Assembly (NCBI GenBank): GCA_963803015.1
Contig: CAWDKV010000003.1
Coordinates: 1-64,000 of the forward strand
Reading direction: 5' to 3'
Length of the DNA: 64,000 nt
From: Berkiella sp963803015
Lineage (GTDB): Bacteria; Pseudomonadota; Gammaproteobacteria; Berkiellales; Berkiellaceae
This document shows, in pieces, positions 46,174 to 55,431 of this stretch (within the stretch, counting starts at the first letter, position 1; the number at the start of each line of letters is the position of its first letter). A program made the translations under genes and the position numbers. The notes under the pieces are model-generated. The model worked only from the letters and a program-made list of their open reading frames with translations. It was not told the origin of the DNA and searched no databases.

Positions 46174-46809
46174 ATGTGCGGACGGTTTGCGCTTTATGCT
46201 AGTGAAAATGAGATTGTTTCTCATTTTAATTTGCAGTCAGGTTTTTACATGCGCGAGCGTTATAATATTGCGCCCTCAGAAATGATCCCGGTTATCATGT
46301 CTTCATCACGTAAAATAGAATTTTGTCGTTGGGGATTTTTGCCATCATGGTTTAAGCAGGATAATGCGCAAGATGCTCCCTTGGGTCAAATTAATGCTCG
46401 AATAGAATCTATAACAGAAAAACCCTTTTTTAAAGAAGCTTTTTTAAAACAACGTTGTCTTATTCCGCTGTCCGGATATTATGAATGGAAAAATATTTCT
46501 GGTAAAAAACATCCCTTTTATTTTACTTTTCCAGACGCAAACCTCTTTGCAATAGGGGGGATTTTCTCCACATCCTTAACTTGTGCGCTCTTGACTTTGC
46601 CCGCAAGAGCAAAGAGTTTAACAATTCATCCCCGGATGCCTTTTATTATTCCTCAAGCACATTACGCGGCATGGTTAGAAGAAAAACCATTGACGGGGGC
46701 GCAAGAGTTGTTTTCTGATCCTTTACTTGAAAAAATGAGGATTTATGCGGTGAGTCCTCAAATGAATCATCCACGCTTTGATAGTATTGCCTGTATTGAA
46801 TCTTTGTAA
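46174..46809 (+). CDS. SRAP-domain protein (YedK/HMCES family abasic-site shield)
   Basis: Members cross-link covalently to abasic sites in single-stranded DNA through Cys2. The 211-residue protein has MCGRFALYAS with the Cys2 nucleophile, the RYNIAPSEMIPVI segment, the WGFLPSW motif, the conserved asparagine in INARIESI, the glutamate in SGYYEWK and the histidine in TIHPRMP. These are the known active-site positions of the family. It lies 54 bases after glmS on the same strand. The assignment to family is firm; its role in this organism is inferred. Confidence 0.93.
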   Translation: MCGRFALYASENEIVSHFNLQSGFYMRERYNIAPSEMIPVIMSSSRKIEFCRWGFLPSWFKQDNAQDAPLGQINARIESITEKPFFKEAFLKQRCLIPLSGYYEWKNISGKKHPFYFTFPDANLFAIGGIFSTSLTCALLTLPARAKSLTIHPRMPFIIPQAHYAAWLEEKPLTGAQELFSDPLLEKMRIYAVSPQMNHPRFDSIACIESL

Positions 46810-46943
46810 AGTAAAGCTAAGGATTAAAAAAAAGGTTTACTTAAAGAAACACCATTGGCATAATCGCGGTTTGCTGCAAATTAGCTTATTTCTAGAGGCA
46901 GTTTGCACATCGACGATTTTTAATAACAAAAACGGAGAAATCA

Positions 46944-47339
46944 ATGGCATCTTTAAGAAATAGCAAACCCGCTTCATTGAAGAAGAAAGAAGGGGAAAGT
47001 CTCAAAGCATTACGTGTTAAACCCATTAAAGATAGACAAACGCGTATCGAAATATTACAGCATATTTCTGATGAAACAGGGTTGAAGCGGATTGAAGTTG
47101 AAGCGGTTTTCACTGAGATGGCTAAATTGGTCAAGGCCCACATGAAAAAACAAGGATCAGGCGAAGTCATGGTCCCCAAATTAGGTTTAAAGATCCGCAA
47201 AGTGCGTCGTAAGCCTACGAAGAAACGTACAATGGTTAGCCCATTGACCGGTCAAGAAGTGACTATTCCTCCAAAGCCCGCCCGTGACGATATTAAGCTT
47301 ATAGCCTTAAAAGGTTTAAAAGAATCCCTTTTAGGTTAA
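46944..47339 (+). CDS. HU-family DNA-binding protein with extended basic N-terminus
   Basis: 131 residues. The core from about residue 30 follows the HU/IHF fold: helices RIEILQHISDETGLKRIEVE and AVFTEMAKLVKAHMKK, the beta arm around KLGLKIRKVRRKPTKKRT, and the TGQEVTIPPKPARDDIKLIA strand typical of HU-like proteins. It has about 30 extra basic N-terminal residues (ASLRNSKPASLKKKEGES), so it is longer than the 90-residue HU. It probably shapes the nucleoid. The start is preceded by ACGGAGAAATCA. Confidence 0.88.
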   Translation: MASLRNSKPASLKKKEGESLKALRVKPIKDRQTRIEILQHISDETGLKRIEVEAVFTEMAKLVKAHMKKQGSGEVMVPKLGLKIRKVRRKPTKKRTMVSPLTGQEVTIPPKPARDDIKLIALKGLKESLLG

Positions 47340-47340
47340 A

Positions 47341-47431
47341 ATCATTACTCGATAATTTACAATCTGTCGCGTAGCCTGAAAGTCTCTCCTGTTATGGAGA
47401 TAATTCGACGCCGCGCGACCGATGTAATGAT
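47341..47431. other. Nested inverted-repeat element after the HU-like gene
   Basis: Three concentric stems can form: ATCATTAC (47341-47348) with GTAATGAT (47424-47431), GTCGCG (47366-47371) with CGCGAC (47414-47419), and TCTCC (47385-47389) with GGAGA (47396-47400). It begins one base after the HU-like stop codon, and no T-run follows. The remaining 120 bases to the transporter start show no gene. It could be a 3' processing structure, a leader element of the transporter, or a small RNA. Confidence 0.5.
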
Positions 47432-47551
47432 CACAACTTGTCAGCTGTTCCTTACCATTTACTTGCGCTCCTGATCTGACTTGGTTAGACTTTCCTTTCG
47501 CTAAATAAGAAGGTTGTCCACCTTTTTCTCCCAAGAGGTCAATGGAGATTT

Positions 47552-48808
47552 ATGCAAAAACAGCAAACACTCTCGCGGTTTCTGCCCGTCGCCATGCTTG
47601 GCGTTGCTACTTTTTTCTATTTGTATGAGTTCTTGTTACGTGTTTCACCCAACGTGATGGAACGAGAGCTTATTTACGATTTTAAAATGGATGGGACGGC
47701 CTTTGGCTTATTCTCTTCTTGTTATTATTGGTCTTACTCGGTTTTGCAGCTTCCTGTTGGCGCACTAACGGATAAATATGGGCCACGACGTTTGCTGACT
47801 TTTGCGATTATTCTTTGTGCGTTAAGCACATTAGCTTTAGCTTTCACACATAGCTTTTTTGTGAGCTGTGTAACAAGATTTTTTATTGGTGCAGGTTCAG
47901 CTTTTGCCTTTATTAGTTGTCTTAAAATCATTAATGTTTGGTTTTCACCTCATCTGTTTCCAATCCTCACCGGCCTCACTTTAGCTATTGGTACCCTAGG
48001 GGCGGCGGCAGGGGGTACACCCTTGTCTTTAGCCTTAGATGTGCTGACGTGGCGTGAGTTAATGATTTACCTTGGCGCAATTGGTATTATTTTAGGCTTT
48101 TTAGCTTGGAAATTGATTAAAGATAAGAATTCAGATCAAAACACGCACAGCGCTGAGCCGGACAATCCTCCCTTTTGGCGTTGTGTGAAGGAAGTGGCCA
48201 GACAACCACAAAGCTGGCTGGTAGGTATTTACGCTTTTTTTGTAACAGCGCCAAGCGATGCGTTTGGTGGCGCTTGGGGAGTCAAATTTTTAGTAGATGC
48301 CCACGAGATGTCACGGGATGTCGCCTCCGTTGCTGTCACCATGACTTTTGTCGGTATGGCAGTGGGCAGCCCTTTGGTCGGCTGGATTTCCGAGATTTTA
48401 GGCAGTCGTAAAATCCCCATGTTTGTTTCATCGGTGATAGCAGCACTTGCTTTGACCTTAATTGTTTATGTGCCACATCTCTCTGGTGTGCAAGCCGCTA
48501 TTCTCTTTTTTGTTTTTGGTGCAGCTGCAACCTATGTTTTGGCCTTTGTCATGACAAGGCGCTTTACAGAATCAAGATATGTGGCAACCGCGGTCGGTTT
48601 TGTTAACATGATTTCCATGTTTGGGAGTGCTTTTTTAACCTATATCATTGGTTGGCTACTGGATACGGTGCATCCCAACATTGCTGCAAGTGGCGAAGTT
48701 ATTTATACCGTGAAAGATTATCATCTTAGTTTAATCGCTTTGCCTTTATTTTATGTAATAAGCGCTTTAGTGATTGTTCCATTTATTCGTGATAGAAAGG
48801 GACCGTAG
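47552..48808 (+). CDS. MFS transporter
   Basis: 418-residue inner-membrane protein with about twelve hydrophobic segments in two halves joined by a charged loop near residue 190-215 (KLIKDKNSDQNTHSAEPDN). The MFS signature between helices 2 and 3 is visible as GALTDKYGPRRLL near residue 72, and a counterpart in the second half is WISEILGSRK. Substrate cannot be told from sequence. ATG 47552 is preceded by CAATGGAGATTT. Its stop touches the GTG start of uvrD, so the two are probably co-translated. A structured leader of 200 bases lies upstream. Confidence 0.88.
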   Translation: MQKQQTLSRFLPVAMLGVATFFYLYEFLLRVSPNVMERELIYDFKMDGTAFGLFSSCYYWSYSVLQLPVGALTDKYGPRRLLTFAIILCALSTLALAFTHSFFVSCVTRFFIGAGSAFAFISCLKIINVWFSPHLFPILTGLTLAIGTLGAAAGGTPLSLALDVLTWRELMIYLGAIGIILGFLAWKLIKDKNSDQNTHSAEPDNPPFWRCVKEVARQPQSWLVGIYAFFVTAPSDAFGGAWGVKFLVDAHEMSRDVASVAVTMTFVGMAVGSPLVGWISEILGSRKIPMFVSSVIAALALTLIVYVPHLSGVQAAILFFVFGAAATYVLAFVMTRRFTESRYVATAVGFVNMISMFGSAFLTYIIGWLLDTVHPNIAASGEVIYTVKDYHLSLIALPLFYVISALVIVPFIRDRKGP

Positions 48809-50994
48809 TGTTAGAAACTCAGGAAGTACCAGATTTTTTACAAGATTTAAATGCAGCTCAGCAACAAGCAGTGAGTGCTAAAGCACAATATTTGTTAGTG
48901 TTAGCAGGGGCGGGAAGTGGCAAAACGCGTGTCTTAGTGCATCGCATCGCGTGGTTAATGGCAACCCGCCAAGCGCTTCCTCATCAGATTTTAGCGGTGA
49001 CCTTTACCAATAAAGCAGCAAATGAAATGCGCCAGCGCATTGAAAAAATTGCACAATTAACGCCGGCTTCGCTATGGGTGGGTACCTTCCATGGTTTGTC
49101 TCATCGGATATTGCGCCAACATTGCCAGCAAGCGGGGCTTCCTGACAATTTTCAAATTATTGATTCAGAAGATCAGTTGCGTTTAGTCAAGCGCTTATTG
49201 CGAGAAGAAGGCTGGGACGAAGAAGAGTGTGATCCCAAACGAGCCATTCATTTTATTAATCGACAAAAAGATGAAGGGCAGCGCGCAAGTGACGTTGTAG
49301 CAAGCCTGCCAGATCTCCAAAAATTAGTCGAACTATATAGACTCTATGAACAGCATTGTCAGCGTGCAGGTATTGTCGATTTTGCAGAGATTTTGCTCAG
49401 AGTGCATGAATTGTGGCGCCAATACCCAGATATTTTAGCGACGTATCAACAACGTTTTCGCCATATCTTGGTCGATGAGTTTCAAGATACCAATACCATC
49501 CAATATAAGTGGATAAAACAATTAAGTGCGGGTCACAATCATATCATGGTGGTGGGAGATGATGATCAATCCATCTATGGCTGGCGTGGCGCAAAAATTG
49601 AAAACATTCATCGATTTAATAAAGATTTTCCAGATGTTATCACTATCCGTTTAGAGCAAAATTATCGCTCTACTAGTACAATTTTAGCTGCGGCCAATGC
49701 ACTCATTTCTCATAACGATAGCCGTTTAGGAAAAGAGTTGTGGACGCAGTCGGTACAAGGGGAACGCTTAGTTTTATATGGTGCCTTTAATGAAATAGAT
49801 GAGGCAAGATTCATTGTAGAAAGGATAAAACAATGGCATCTTGATGGCGGCAATTATGATGAGATTGCTATCTTGTATCGATCTAATGCTCAATCGCGGG
49901 TTTTAGAGCAAACCCTGCAACATGCGGCCATTCCTTATCGCGTATATGGTGGTTTACGCTTTTTTGATCGTGCCGAAGTCAAAGATGTCTTGGCTTATTT
50001 AAGATTACTGGTAAATTGTCATGATGATACCGCGTTTGAAAGAGTGGTCAATTTACCCCCCCGCGGCGTGGGCGAAAGAACCATTGCCAACATAAGAGAA
50101 AGAGCAAAAAGCGAAGGTGTGTCATACTGGCAAGCCGCACACAACATGTTGCCCACCTTACCATTAGGTCGGATCCATAATGGCTTGCGTCAATTTTTTG
50201 AATGTATAGAAGCCTTGCTGCCCTCTGTTGCCATGGTCAAATTGGGGACTTTAATAGAAGAAGTACTACAAAGATCAGGTTTATTACAACATGTGAAAAT
50301 GCAGCCGGGGGAACGCACGCAGGCTAGAGTAGAAAACTGTCATGAGTTAGCACACGCTGCTAAGCAATTTCATCAAGGCTATGAAGAAACATTTGAAAAG
50401 CAATGTGATGATTGTGTTGAGAGTTTGCCGACCTTTTTATCTGAAGTCGCACTCGATGCGAGTGAAAGAGAAAATGAAAATGATAATGCCGTAAAGCTCA
50501 TGACTTTGCATTCAGCCAAAGGCTTGGAATTTCCACTGGTCTTTCTCGCTGGTTTAGAGGATGGTTTGTTCCCTCACCATCGTTGTATCCAAAACAAAGA
50601 GACCTTGGAAGAAGAACGTAGACTTTGCTATGTTGGGCTGACACGTGCGATGCGTAAACTTTATTTAACCTATGCAGAAAAAAGAGCGTTTGCTGGTCTT
50701 TCTGGTATTAACCGGCCGTCACGTTTTATTGATGAGATCCCAGCTGCTTTATTAGAAAGCGTGAATGTGAATGTCAATGCTAATTTCTTTTCCTCTCCTG
50801 CTGCGCCAGCGCGCGCGCGCAAAACATCCGATTTTCCATTTTCGCTTGGGCAACGCGTTCAACATCAACGTTTCGGTGAAGGGATTGTCATCGGGGCAGA
50901 TGGTCAAGGGGAAGCGGCGCGGGTACAAATCAATTTTGGATCAAATGGGAAAAAGTGGCTAGTTATCTCTTATGCAAAATTAGAACCAGTATAG
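48808..50994 (+). CDS. uvrD: DNA helicase II UvrD
   Basis: Superfamily 1A 3'-5' helicase in mismatch and nucleotide excision repair. The 728-residue protein has Walker A LAGAGSGKTRVLVHRIAW near residue 32, motif II VDEFQDTNTIQ near 221, motif III GDDDQSIYGWRGAK, motif IV QNYRSTSTILAAANAL, motif V LMTLHSAKGLEFPLVFLAGL and motif VI VGLTRAMRKLYL. Its C-terminal tail with QRVQHQRFGEGIVIGADGQG is the UvrD type and separates it from the Rep-like helicase at 61103. The start is GTG 48808, overlapping the transporter stop by one base. Confidence 0.93.
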   Translation: MLETQEVPDFLQDLNAAQQQAVSAKAQYLLVLAGAGSGKTRVLVHRIAWLMATRQALPHQILAVTFTNKAANEMRQRIEKIAQLTPASLWVGTFHGLSHRILRQHCQQAGLPDNFQIIDSEDQLRLVKRLLREEGWDEEECDPKRAIHFINRQKDEGQRASDVVASLPDLQKLVELYRLYEQHCQRAGIVDFAEILLRVHELWRQYPDILATYQQRFRHILVDEFQDTNTIQYKWIKQLSAGHNHIMVVGDDDQSIYGWRGAKIENIHRFNKDFPDVITIRLEQNYRSTSTILAAANALISHNDSRLGKELWTQSVQGERLVLYGAFNEIDEARFIVERIKQWHLDGGNYDEIAILYRSNAQSRVLEQTLQHAAIPYRVYGGLRFFDRAEVKDVLAYLRLLVNCHDDTAFERVVNLPPRGVGERTIANIRERAKSEGVSYWQAAHNMLPTLPLGRIHNGLRQFFECIEALLPSVAMVKLGTLIEEVLQRSGLLQHVKMQPGERTQARVENCHELAHAAKQFHQGYEETFEKQCDDCVESLPTFLSEVALDASERENENDNAVKLMTLHSAKGLEFPLVFLAGLEDGLFPHHRCIQNKETLEEERRLCYVGLTRAMRKLYLTYAEKRAFAGLSGINRPSRFIDEIPAALLESVNVNVNANFFSSPAAPARARKTSDFPFSLGQRVQHQRFGEGIVIGADGQGEAARVQINFGSNGKKWLVISYAKLEPV

Positions 50995-51004
50995 TCTTCG
51001 TAAA

Positions 51005-51080
51005 TGACTTTTAGGCGTTGTTGCCTCGCCGTCTCGCAATCCTCATTTACTTTTATGTAAACTCCGGTTGCTCGAGGCTA
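51005..51080. repeat. Palindromic intergenic element between uvrD and polA
   Basis: Within the 119-base uvrD-polA gap, GCCTCG (51023-51028) pairs with CGAGGC (51073-51078) and TTTAC (51046-51050) with GTAAA (51057-51061), giving a nested hairpin. It may be a dispersed repeat of this genome or a 3' end structure for uvrD; no second copy is visible in the window. Confidence 0.4.
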
Positions 51081-51113
51081 GGCGCTTTTGACTAAATAGA
51101 GGGGAAAAGAGTT

Positions 51114-53792
51114 GTGTCAAATAAAAAATGCGTTTTAGTTGATGGTTCCTCTTATCTCTTTCGCGCTTATCATGCTTTGCCTCCTTTAACCACTGCAAAA
51201 GGCATCCCTACCGGCGCAATGTATGGCGTCATCAATATGTTGCGCAAGTTAATCAAAGAAGAAAAACCGGATCTACTTGCAGTTATTTTTGATACAAAAT
51301 CTAAAAATTTTCGGCACCGACTTTACCCTGACTATAAAGCGAATCGTGCTGAGATGGCTGATGATTTAAGCGTACAAATTGCACCATTACATGAGACTAT
51401 TAAAGCCATGGGGGTGCCTTTAATTGCGATAGAAGGCATTGAGGCAGACGATGTGTTGGCTACATTTGCCCACATGGCTTCACAAGCATCGATGGAAACT
51501 TTAATCTCAACCGGCGATAAAGATCTAGCGCAATTAGTCGATGAGCATATCACTTTAGTGAATACGATGACGGGTAGTCTACTCAATAGTCAAAGAGTTG
51601 TGGAAAAATTTGGGGTCAGCCCGAATCAAATCGTTGATTATTTAACCTTGGTAGGGGATACCGTCGATAATGTGCCAGGGGTTCCCAAAGTGGGTCCAAA
51701 AACGGCAGCCAAGTGGTTACAAGAATATGGCAGCTTAGATAATTTGATGGCAAATGCACACAAAATTACCGGAAAAATTGGTGAAAATTTGCGAGCAACC
51801 GCCGAGTGGCTGCCGACAGCTAAGAAGCTTGTGACGGTGGATAGAAATATTGATTTACCCATAAAACTAGAAGAGCTCGTTTTAACGCCGCCACAGCAAG
51901 AAACGCTGAAAAAAATATTTGAAGAGATGGAGTTTAAATCTTGGTTAAAAGAGCTTGAGACAAGTTCGATAACGGTACCCAAGCAACGGGGGTGTTATGA
52001 AACAGTTTTAAGTACAGAAATATTTTTAGAATGGTTGCATAAAATGCGACAAAGTACTTTTTTAGTTATAGATACAGAAACCAACAGTTTAAATCCTTTG
52101 CAAGCAGATCTTGTCGGACTTTCTGTTGCGATTAACCCACTTCATGCGATTTACATCCCCTTGGCTCACGATTATTTAGGTGCGCCACAGCAATTAGAAA
52201 GAGACTGGGTTTTAGAACAACTCAAACCGCTTCTAGAAGATCCCCAGATCAAAAAAGGGGGGCAAAATATTAAATATGATATGCATGTGTTGGCTCGTTA
52301 TGGCATCATTTTACAAGGGGTTGTGGCAGACACGATGTTAGCATCTTATGTGTTACAAAGTACCGCAACCCGCCATGATATGGATAGTTTGGCCGCTTTG
52401 TATTTAGACTATAAGACGATTACCTTTGAGGAGGTAGCGGGGAAAGGTGCGAAACAACTCTTGTTCAATCAGATTGAAGTGAGTAAAGCCTCTGAGTATG
52501 CAGCAGAAGATGCGGATGTAACACTGCGTTTATATCAAGTGATGACAGAAAAGTTATCGCAAGAGCCAGCTTTAAAAAAGGTATATGAAGAGATAGAAAT
52601 TCCGTTGATTGAAGTATTGTGGCAGATGGAAGAATACGGAATTGGTTTAGATGTTGAAAAATTAGCTATACAAAGTACCGAAATTGAAAAGAAATTGCAG
52701 CAACTAGAAGAGCAGGCAACGATTTTAGCCGGTAGAAGCTTTAATTTAAGTTCGCCCAAGCAATTACAAGAACTTTTCTATGAAGAGCTCAAGCTGCCTA
52801 TCTTAGAAAGAACGCCGAAGGGGATGCCCTCGACGGCTGAAAGCGTTTTGCAAGAGCTGAGCCATGATTATGAGTTACCCAGAGTTATTTTAGAGCATCG
52901 TACTTTAAGTAAATTGAAATCGACTTACACCGATAAATTACCGTTACAAATTAACCCAACAACCCATCGGCTTCATACCTCTTATCAGCAAGCGGTAACC
53001 GCAACGGGTAGGCTTTCTTCAACGGATCCCAATTTGCAAAATATCCCTATTCGCACACTTGAGGGGCGTCGCGTTCGCCAAGCGTTTATTCCCTCTCCTG
53101 GTTTTCTTTTACTCGCAGCGGATTATTCACAAATTGAACTTAGGATCATGGCGCATTTGTCAGGCGATCCGGGCTTATTAAAAGCGTTTCATGAGGGAGA
53201 AGATATCCATCGTTTTACGGCGAGCGAGATTTTTGGAGTGCCCCTAGCCGAGGTAAACGCTGAACAAAGGCGAAGTGCTAAAGCGATTAACTTTGGGTTA
53301 ATTTATGGCATGTCGGCTTTTGGGTTGGCTCGGCAATTAGACATTGAAAGAGGCGCTGCCCAACTTTATATGGAGCAGTATTTTAAACGTTATCCTAGAG
53401 TGAAAGAATACATGGATAAAGTGCGTTTGGATGTGGCCCAAACTGGGTTTGTGGAAACACTTTTTGGTAGACGTTTGTATTTGCCAGATATTCATTCTAA
53501 AAACTTTGCTAGAAAAAGAGCAGCCGAGCGGGCGGCAATTAATGCGCCCATGCAAGGAACAGGCGCAGATATTATTAAAAGAGCCATGATAATCCTACAT
53601 GAAAAATTAAAAGGGCAAAGTCACATCAAAATGCTCATGCAGGTACACGATGAACTTGTTTTTGAAATTACCCCAGAAAGTAAAAATGAGGCTATTACCC
53701 TTATTAAAAATAGTATGCAAAACGCTGCCAACCTAACAGTGCCTTTAGTGGTAGATATCGGGGTGGGAAATAATTGGGACGAAGCGCACTAA
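51114..53792 (+). CDS. polA: DNA polymerase I
   Basis: Repair and Okazaki-fragment polymerase. The 892-residue protein has an N-terminal 5' nuclease (VDGSSYLFRAYHALPPL, TGDKDLAQLV), a 3'-5' exonuclease domain from about 300 (VIDTETNSLNPLQADLVG, so the first acidic Asp-Glu pair is present), and the polymerase palm and fingers from about 500: DYSQIELRIMAHLSGD, RRSAKAINFGLIYGMSAFGL and the final MQVHDELVFE. The start is GTG 51114 after AGAGGGGAAAAGAG. All three activities appear intact. Confidence 0.96.
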   Translation: MSNKKCVLVDGSSYLFRAYHALPPLTTAKGIPTGAMYGVINMLRKLIKEEKPDLLAVIFDTKSKNFRHRLYPDYKANRAEMADDLSVQIAPLHETIKAMGVPLIAIEGIEADDVLATFAHMASQASMETLISTGDKDLAQLVDEHITLVNTMTGSLLNSQRVVEKFGVSPNQIVDYLTLVGDTVDNVPGVPKVGPKTAAKWLQEYGSLDNLMANAHKITGKIGENLRATAEWLPTAKKLVTVDRNIDLPIKLEELVLTPPQQETLKKIFEEMEFKSWLKELETSSITVPKQRGCYETVLSTEIFLEWLHKMRQSTFLVIDTETNSLNPLQADLVGLSVAINPLHAIYIPLAHDYLGAPQQLERDWVLEQLKPLLEDPQIKKGGQNIKYDMHVLARYGIILQGVVADTMLASYVLQSTATRHDMDSLAALYLDYKTITFEEVAGKGAKQLLFNQIEVSKASEYAAEDADVTLRLYQVMTEKLSQEPALKKVYEEIEIPLIEVLWQMEEYGIGLDVEKLAIQSTEIEKKLQQLEEQATILAGRSFNLSSPKQLQELFYEELKLPILERTPKGMPSTAESVLQELSHDYELPRVILEHRTLSKLKSTYTDKLPLQINPTTHRLHTSYQQAVTATGRLSSTDPNLQNIPIRTLEGRRVRQAFIPSPGFLLLAADYSQIELRIMAHLSGDPGLLKAFHEGEDIHRFTASEIFGVPLAEVNAEQRRSAKAINFGLIYGMSAFGLARQLDIERGAAQLYMEQYFKRYPRVKEYMDKVRLDVAQTGFVETLFGRRLYLPDIHSKNFARKRAAERAAINAPMQGTGADIIKRAMIILHEKLKGQSHIKMLMQVHDELVFEITPESKNEAITLIKNSMQNAANLTVPLVVDIGVGNNWDEAH

Positions 53793-53802
53793 GAAAAAAA
53801 AT

Positions 53803-54047
53803 GAGAGGTACGGCACCAAAAGAGTCTAGAACCAGAGCCCTTTCAGCGGCTAGCCCTCATGCCGGCGACACACGAACGAAAGAGATTTCGCAAGGCATAT
53901 AGGCTCGTCTAACACGCCGACGGGAGCATGACGATTAATCATGCGACACCCTACAAATAGATGAAATCCCTTTAAGCATCAAACGCTTTCAAAACGTCAG
54001 ATCTTAAAGATAGGGAGTAACCCATCTAAGCACCGTACCCCATCTCC
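53803..54047. ncRNA. Strongly structured non-coding element downstream of polA
   Basis: This fills most of the 370-base polA-nhaA gap. The ends pair: GAGA (53803-53806) plus GGTACGG (53807-53813) with CCGTACC (54033-54039) plus TCTC (54043-54046). Inside are CGGCG/CGCCG (53863-53867 with 53915-53919), a CGAAA-GAGA-TTTCG hairpin (53877-53890), a GCATGA/TCATGC hairpin (53926-53944), and AGATG/CATCT (53959-53963 with 54023-54027) enclosing CTTTAAG/CTTAAAG (53970-53976 with 54003-54009). On the minus strand the closing stem is followed by eight T. It could be an RNA, most likely on the minus strand, or a MITE-like repeat with inverted ends. I could not match it to RNase P, tmRNA, 6S or SRP RNA. 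Confidence 0.5.
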
Positions 54048-54117
54048 TTAGTATAAGCGCTTTTAAATGCAAAGAAAACTAGCTAGCTTGAAATCTGCTT
54101 ACCCAGAATTGGTGTAA

Positions 54118-54142
54118 ATGCGGTTATTCGCAAAATCCGCAT
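54118..54142 (+). promoter_or_regulatory. Hairpin in the nhaA leader
   Basis: ATGCGG (54118-54123) pairs with CCGCAT (54137-54142) around a 13-base loop, ending 20 bases before the nhaA ATG, which has only a weak ribosome binding site. A role in control of nhaA is possible but unproven. Confidence 0.3.
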
Positions 54143-54162
54143 CTATTCACTAAATTTAAAGC

Positions 54163-55338
54163 ATGACAAAAGTTCCACTTTTAACCCGCTTTATTTCTTC
54201 TGAATCCTTCCCAGGGGTTCTTCTTATTTTTGCAAGTATTTTGGCGTTAGGTTTAGCCAATTCTGCTTTTGCCAAAGAGTATGATGCGTTGATTCAATCC
54301 CAACTTTACTTAGGTTTGAATACTTGGATCTTATCAAAACCGCTTTTGTTGTGGATTAATGATGGCCTGATGGCACTTTTCTTTTTGCAAATTGGCTTAG
54401 AAATTAAACGAGAGATGATTGAGGGGCAATTATCCACATTCTCTCAAGTCGTTTTGCCAGGGGTTGCAGCGTGTGGTGGCATTATTGTGCCAGCTTTGAT
54501 TTATTTCTTATTTAATCATCAAGATAGTTTAGCGGTACGGGGATGGGCTATCCCCACAGCAACTGATATCGCCTTTGCATTGGGGATTTTAGGCTTGCTT
54601 GGCAAACGCGTTCCCATGGGGTTAAAACTTTTTTTGATGGCGGTGGCGATATTCGATGATTTAGCAGCAATTGTTATTATTGCCATTTTTTATACAAGTG
54701 AACTCTCTATGCAGGCTTTGCTATTAGCAAGTCTTGCTATTGTTATGCTTGTCGTTTGCAACCGGCTTCGGGTATCTGCTCTTTCAGTCTATGGTTTTAT
54801 TGGTCTTCTATTGTGGTTTTTCGTCTTGAAATCTGGCGTGCATGCCACTTTAGCCGGTGTGGTTTTGGCTTTTACTATCCCTTTAAACGCAACCCCACAA
54901 GGAACCTCTCCTTTAAAAGATCTTGAAAAATCATTGCATGTTTGGGTGGCTTATTTCATCTTGCCGCTTTTTGCTTTTGCCAATGCAGGGATTAATTTTG
55001 GCGAAATAAGCGTCGATGATTTTAAAAGTCCCTTAACCTTAGGTATCACTTTAGGGTTATTTTTGGGCAAACAAGTGGGTATTTTTGCAGCTACGTTTTT
55101 ACTCATTCGTTGTAAATTGGCAAGATTGCCAGAGAATACCAATTGGCGCCAAATTTATGGTGTGGCGGTTTTGGGTGGCATCGGTTTTACCATGAGTTTA
55201 TTTATCAGTACTTTAGCTTTTGAAAACGAAGCCAATTATATCGTTAATAGTCGGCTTGGTATTTTAATGGGGACACTGCTTTCTGCCATTTTGGGCTATG
55301 TTATTCTTCGCTTCACAAACAATGAAAAAAATATTTGA
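54163..55338 (+). CDS. nhaA: Na+/H+ antiporter NhaA
   Basis: Inner-membrane antiporter that exports sodium at high pH. The 391-residue protein has about twelve membrane segments and the family ion-binding aspartate pair in AVAIFDDLAAIVIIAIFY near residue 163. Other conserved parts are GLMALFFLQIGLEIKREM near 65 and PTATDIAFALGIL near 130. It lies downstream of polA and convergent with engB. The upstream gap holds the structured element and a hairpin. Confidence 0.95.
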   Translation: MTKVPLLTRFISSESFPGVLLIFASILALGLANSAFAKEYDALIQSQLYLGLNTWILSKPLLLWINDGLMALFFLQIGLEIKREMIEGQLSTFSQVVLPGVAACGGIIVPALIYFLFNHQDSLAVRGWAIPTATDIAFALGILGLLGKRVPMGLKLFLMAVAIFDDLAAIVIIAIFYTSELSMQALLLASLAIVMLVVCNRLRVSALSVYGFIGLLLWFFVLKSGVHATLAGVVLAFTIPLNATPQGTSPLKDLEKSLHVWVAYFILPLFAFANAGINFGEISVDDFKSPLTLGITLGLFLGKQVGIFAATFLLIRCKLARLPENTNWRQIYGVAVLGGIGFTMSLFISTLAFENEANYIVNSRLGILMGTLLSAILGYVILRFTNNEKNI

Positions 55339-55349
55339 ATATCTACATT

Positions 55350-55404
55350 TTGTTCATTTTTTAAGTTTGTTCAATAAAATTGAACGGTCTAAAAAATTGA
55401 ACAA
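55350..55404. terminator. Palindrome cluster between convergent nhaA and engB
   Basis: Four copies of TTGAAC/GTTCAA-type half sites occur: TTGTTCA (55350-55356), the perfect dyad GTTCAAT-AAA-ATTGAAC (55369-55385), and TTGAACAA (55397-55404) followed by an A-rich run. Between convergent stops this most likely acts as a bidirectional terminator, although the stems are weak and AT-rich. Confidence 0.45.
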
Positions 55405-55431
55405 AAAAATTATTTGCACATACCTGAGTTT

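Noticed and set aside
53793..54060. Spot 42, tmRNA, RNase P RNA, SRP RNA or 6S RNA downstream of polA
   Set aside because: The conserved motifs of these RNAs (for example GAGGAAAGTCC of RNase P or the GTTCGAATCC end of tmRNA) are not present on either strand.
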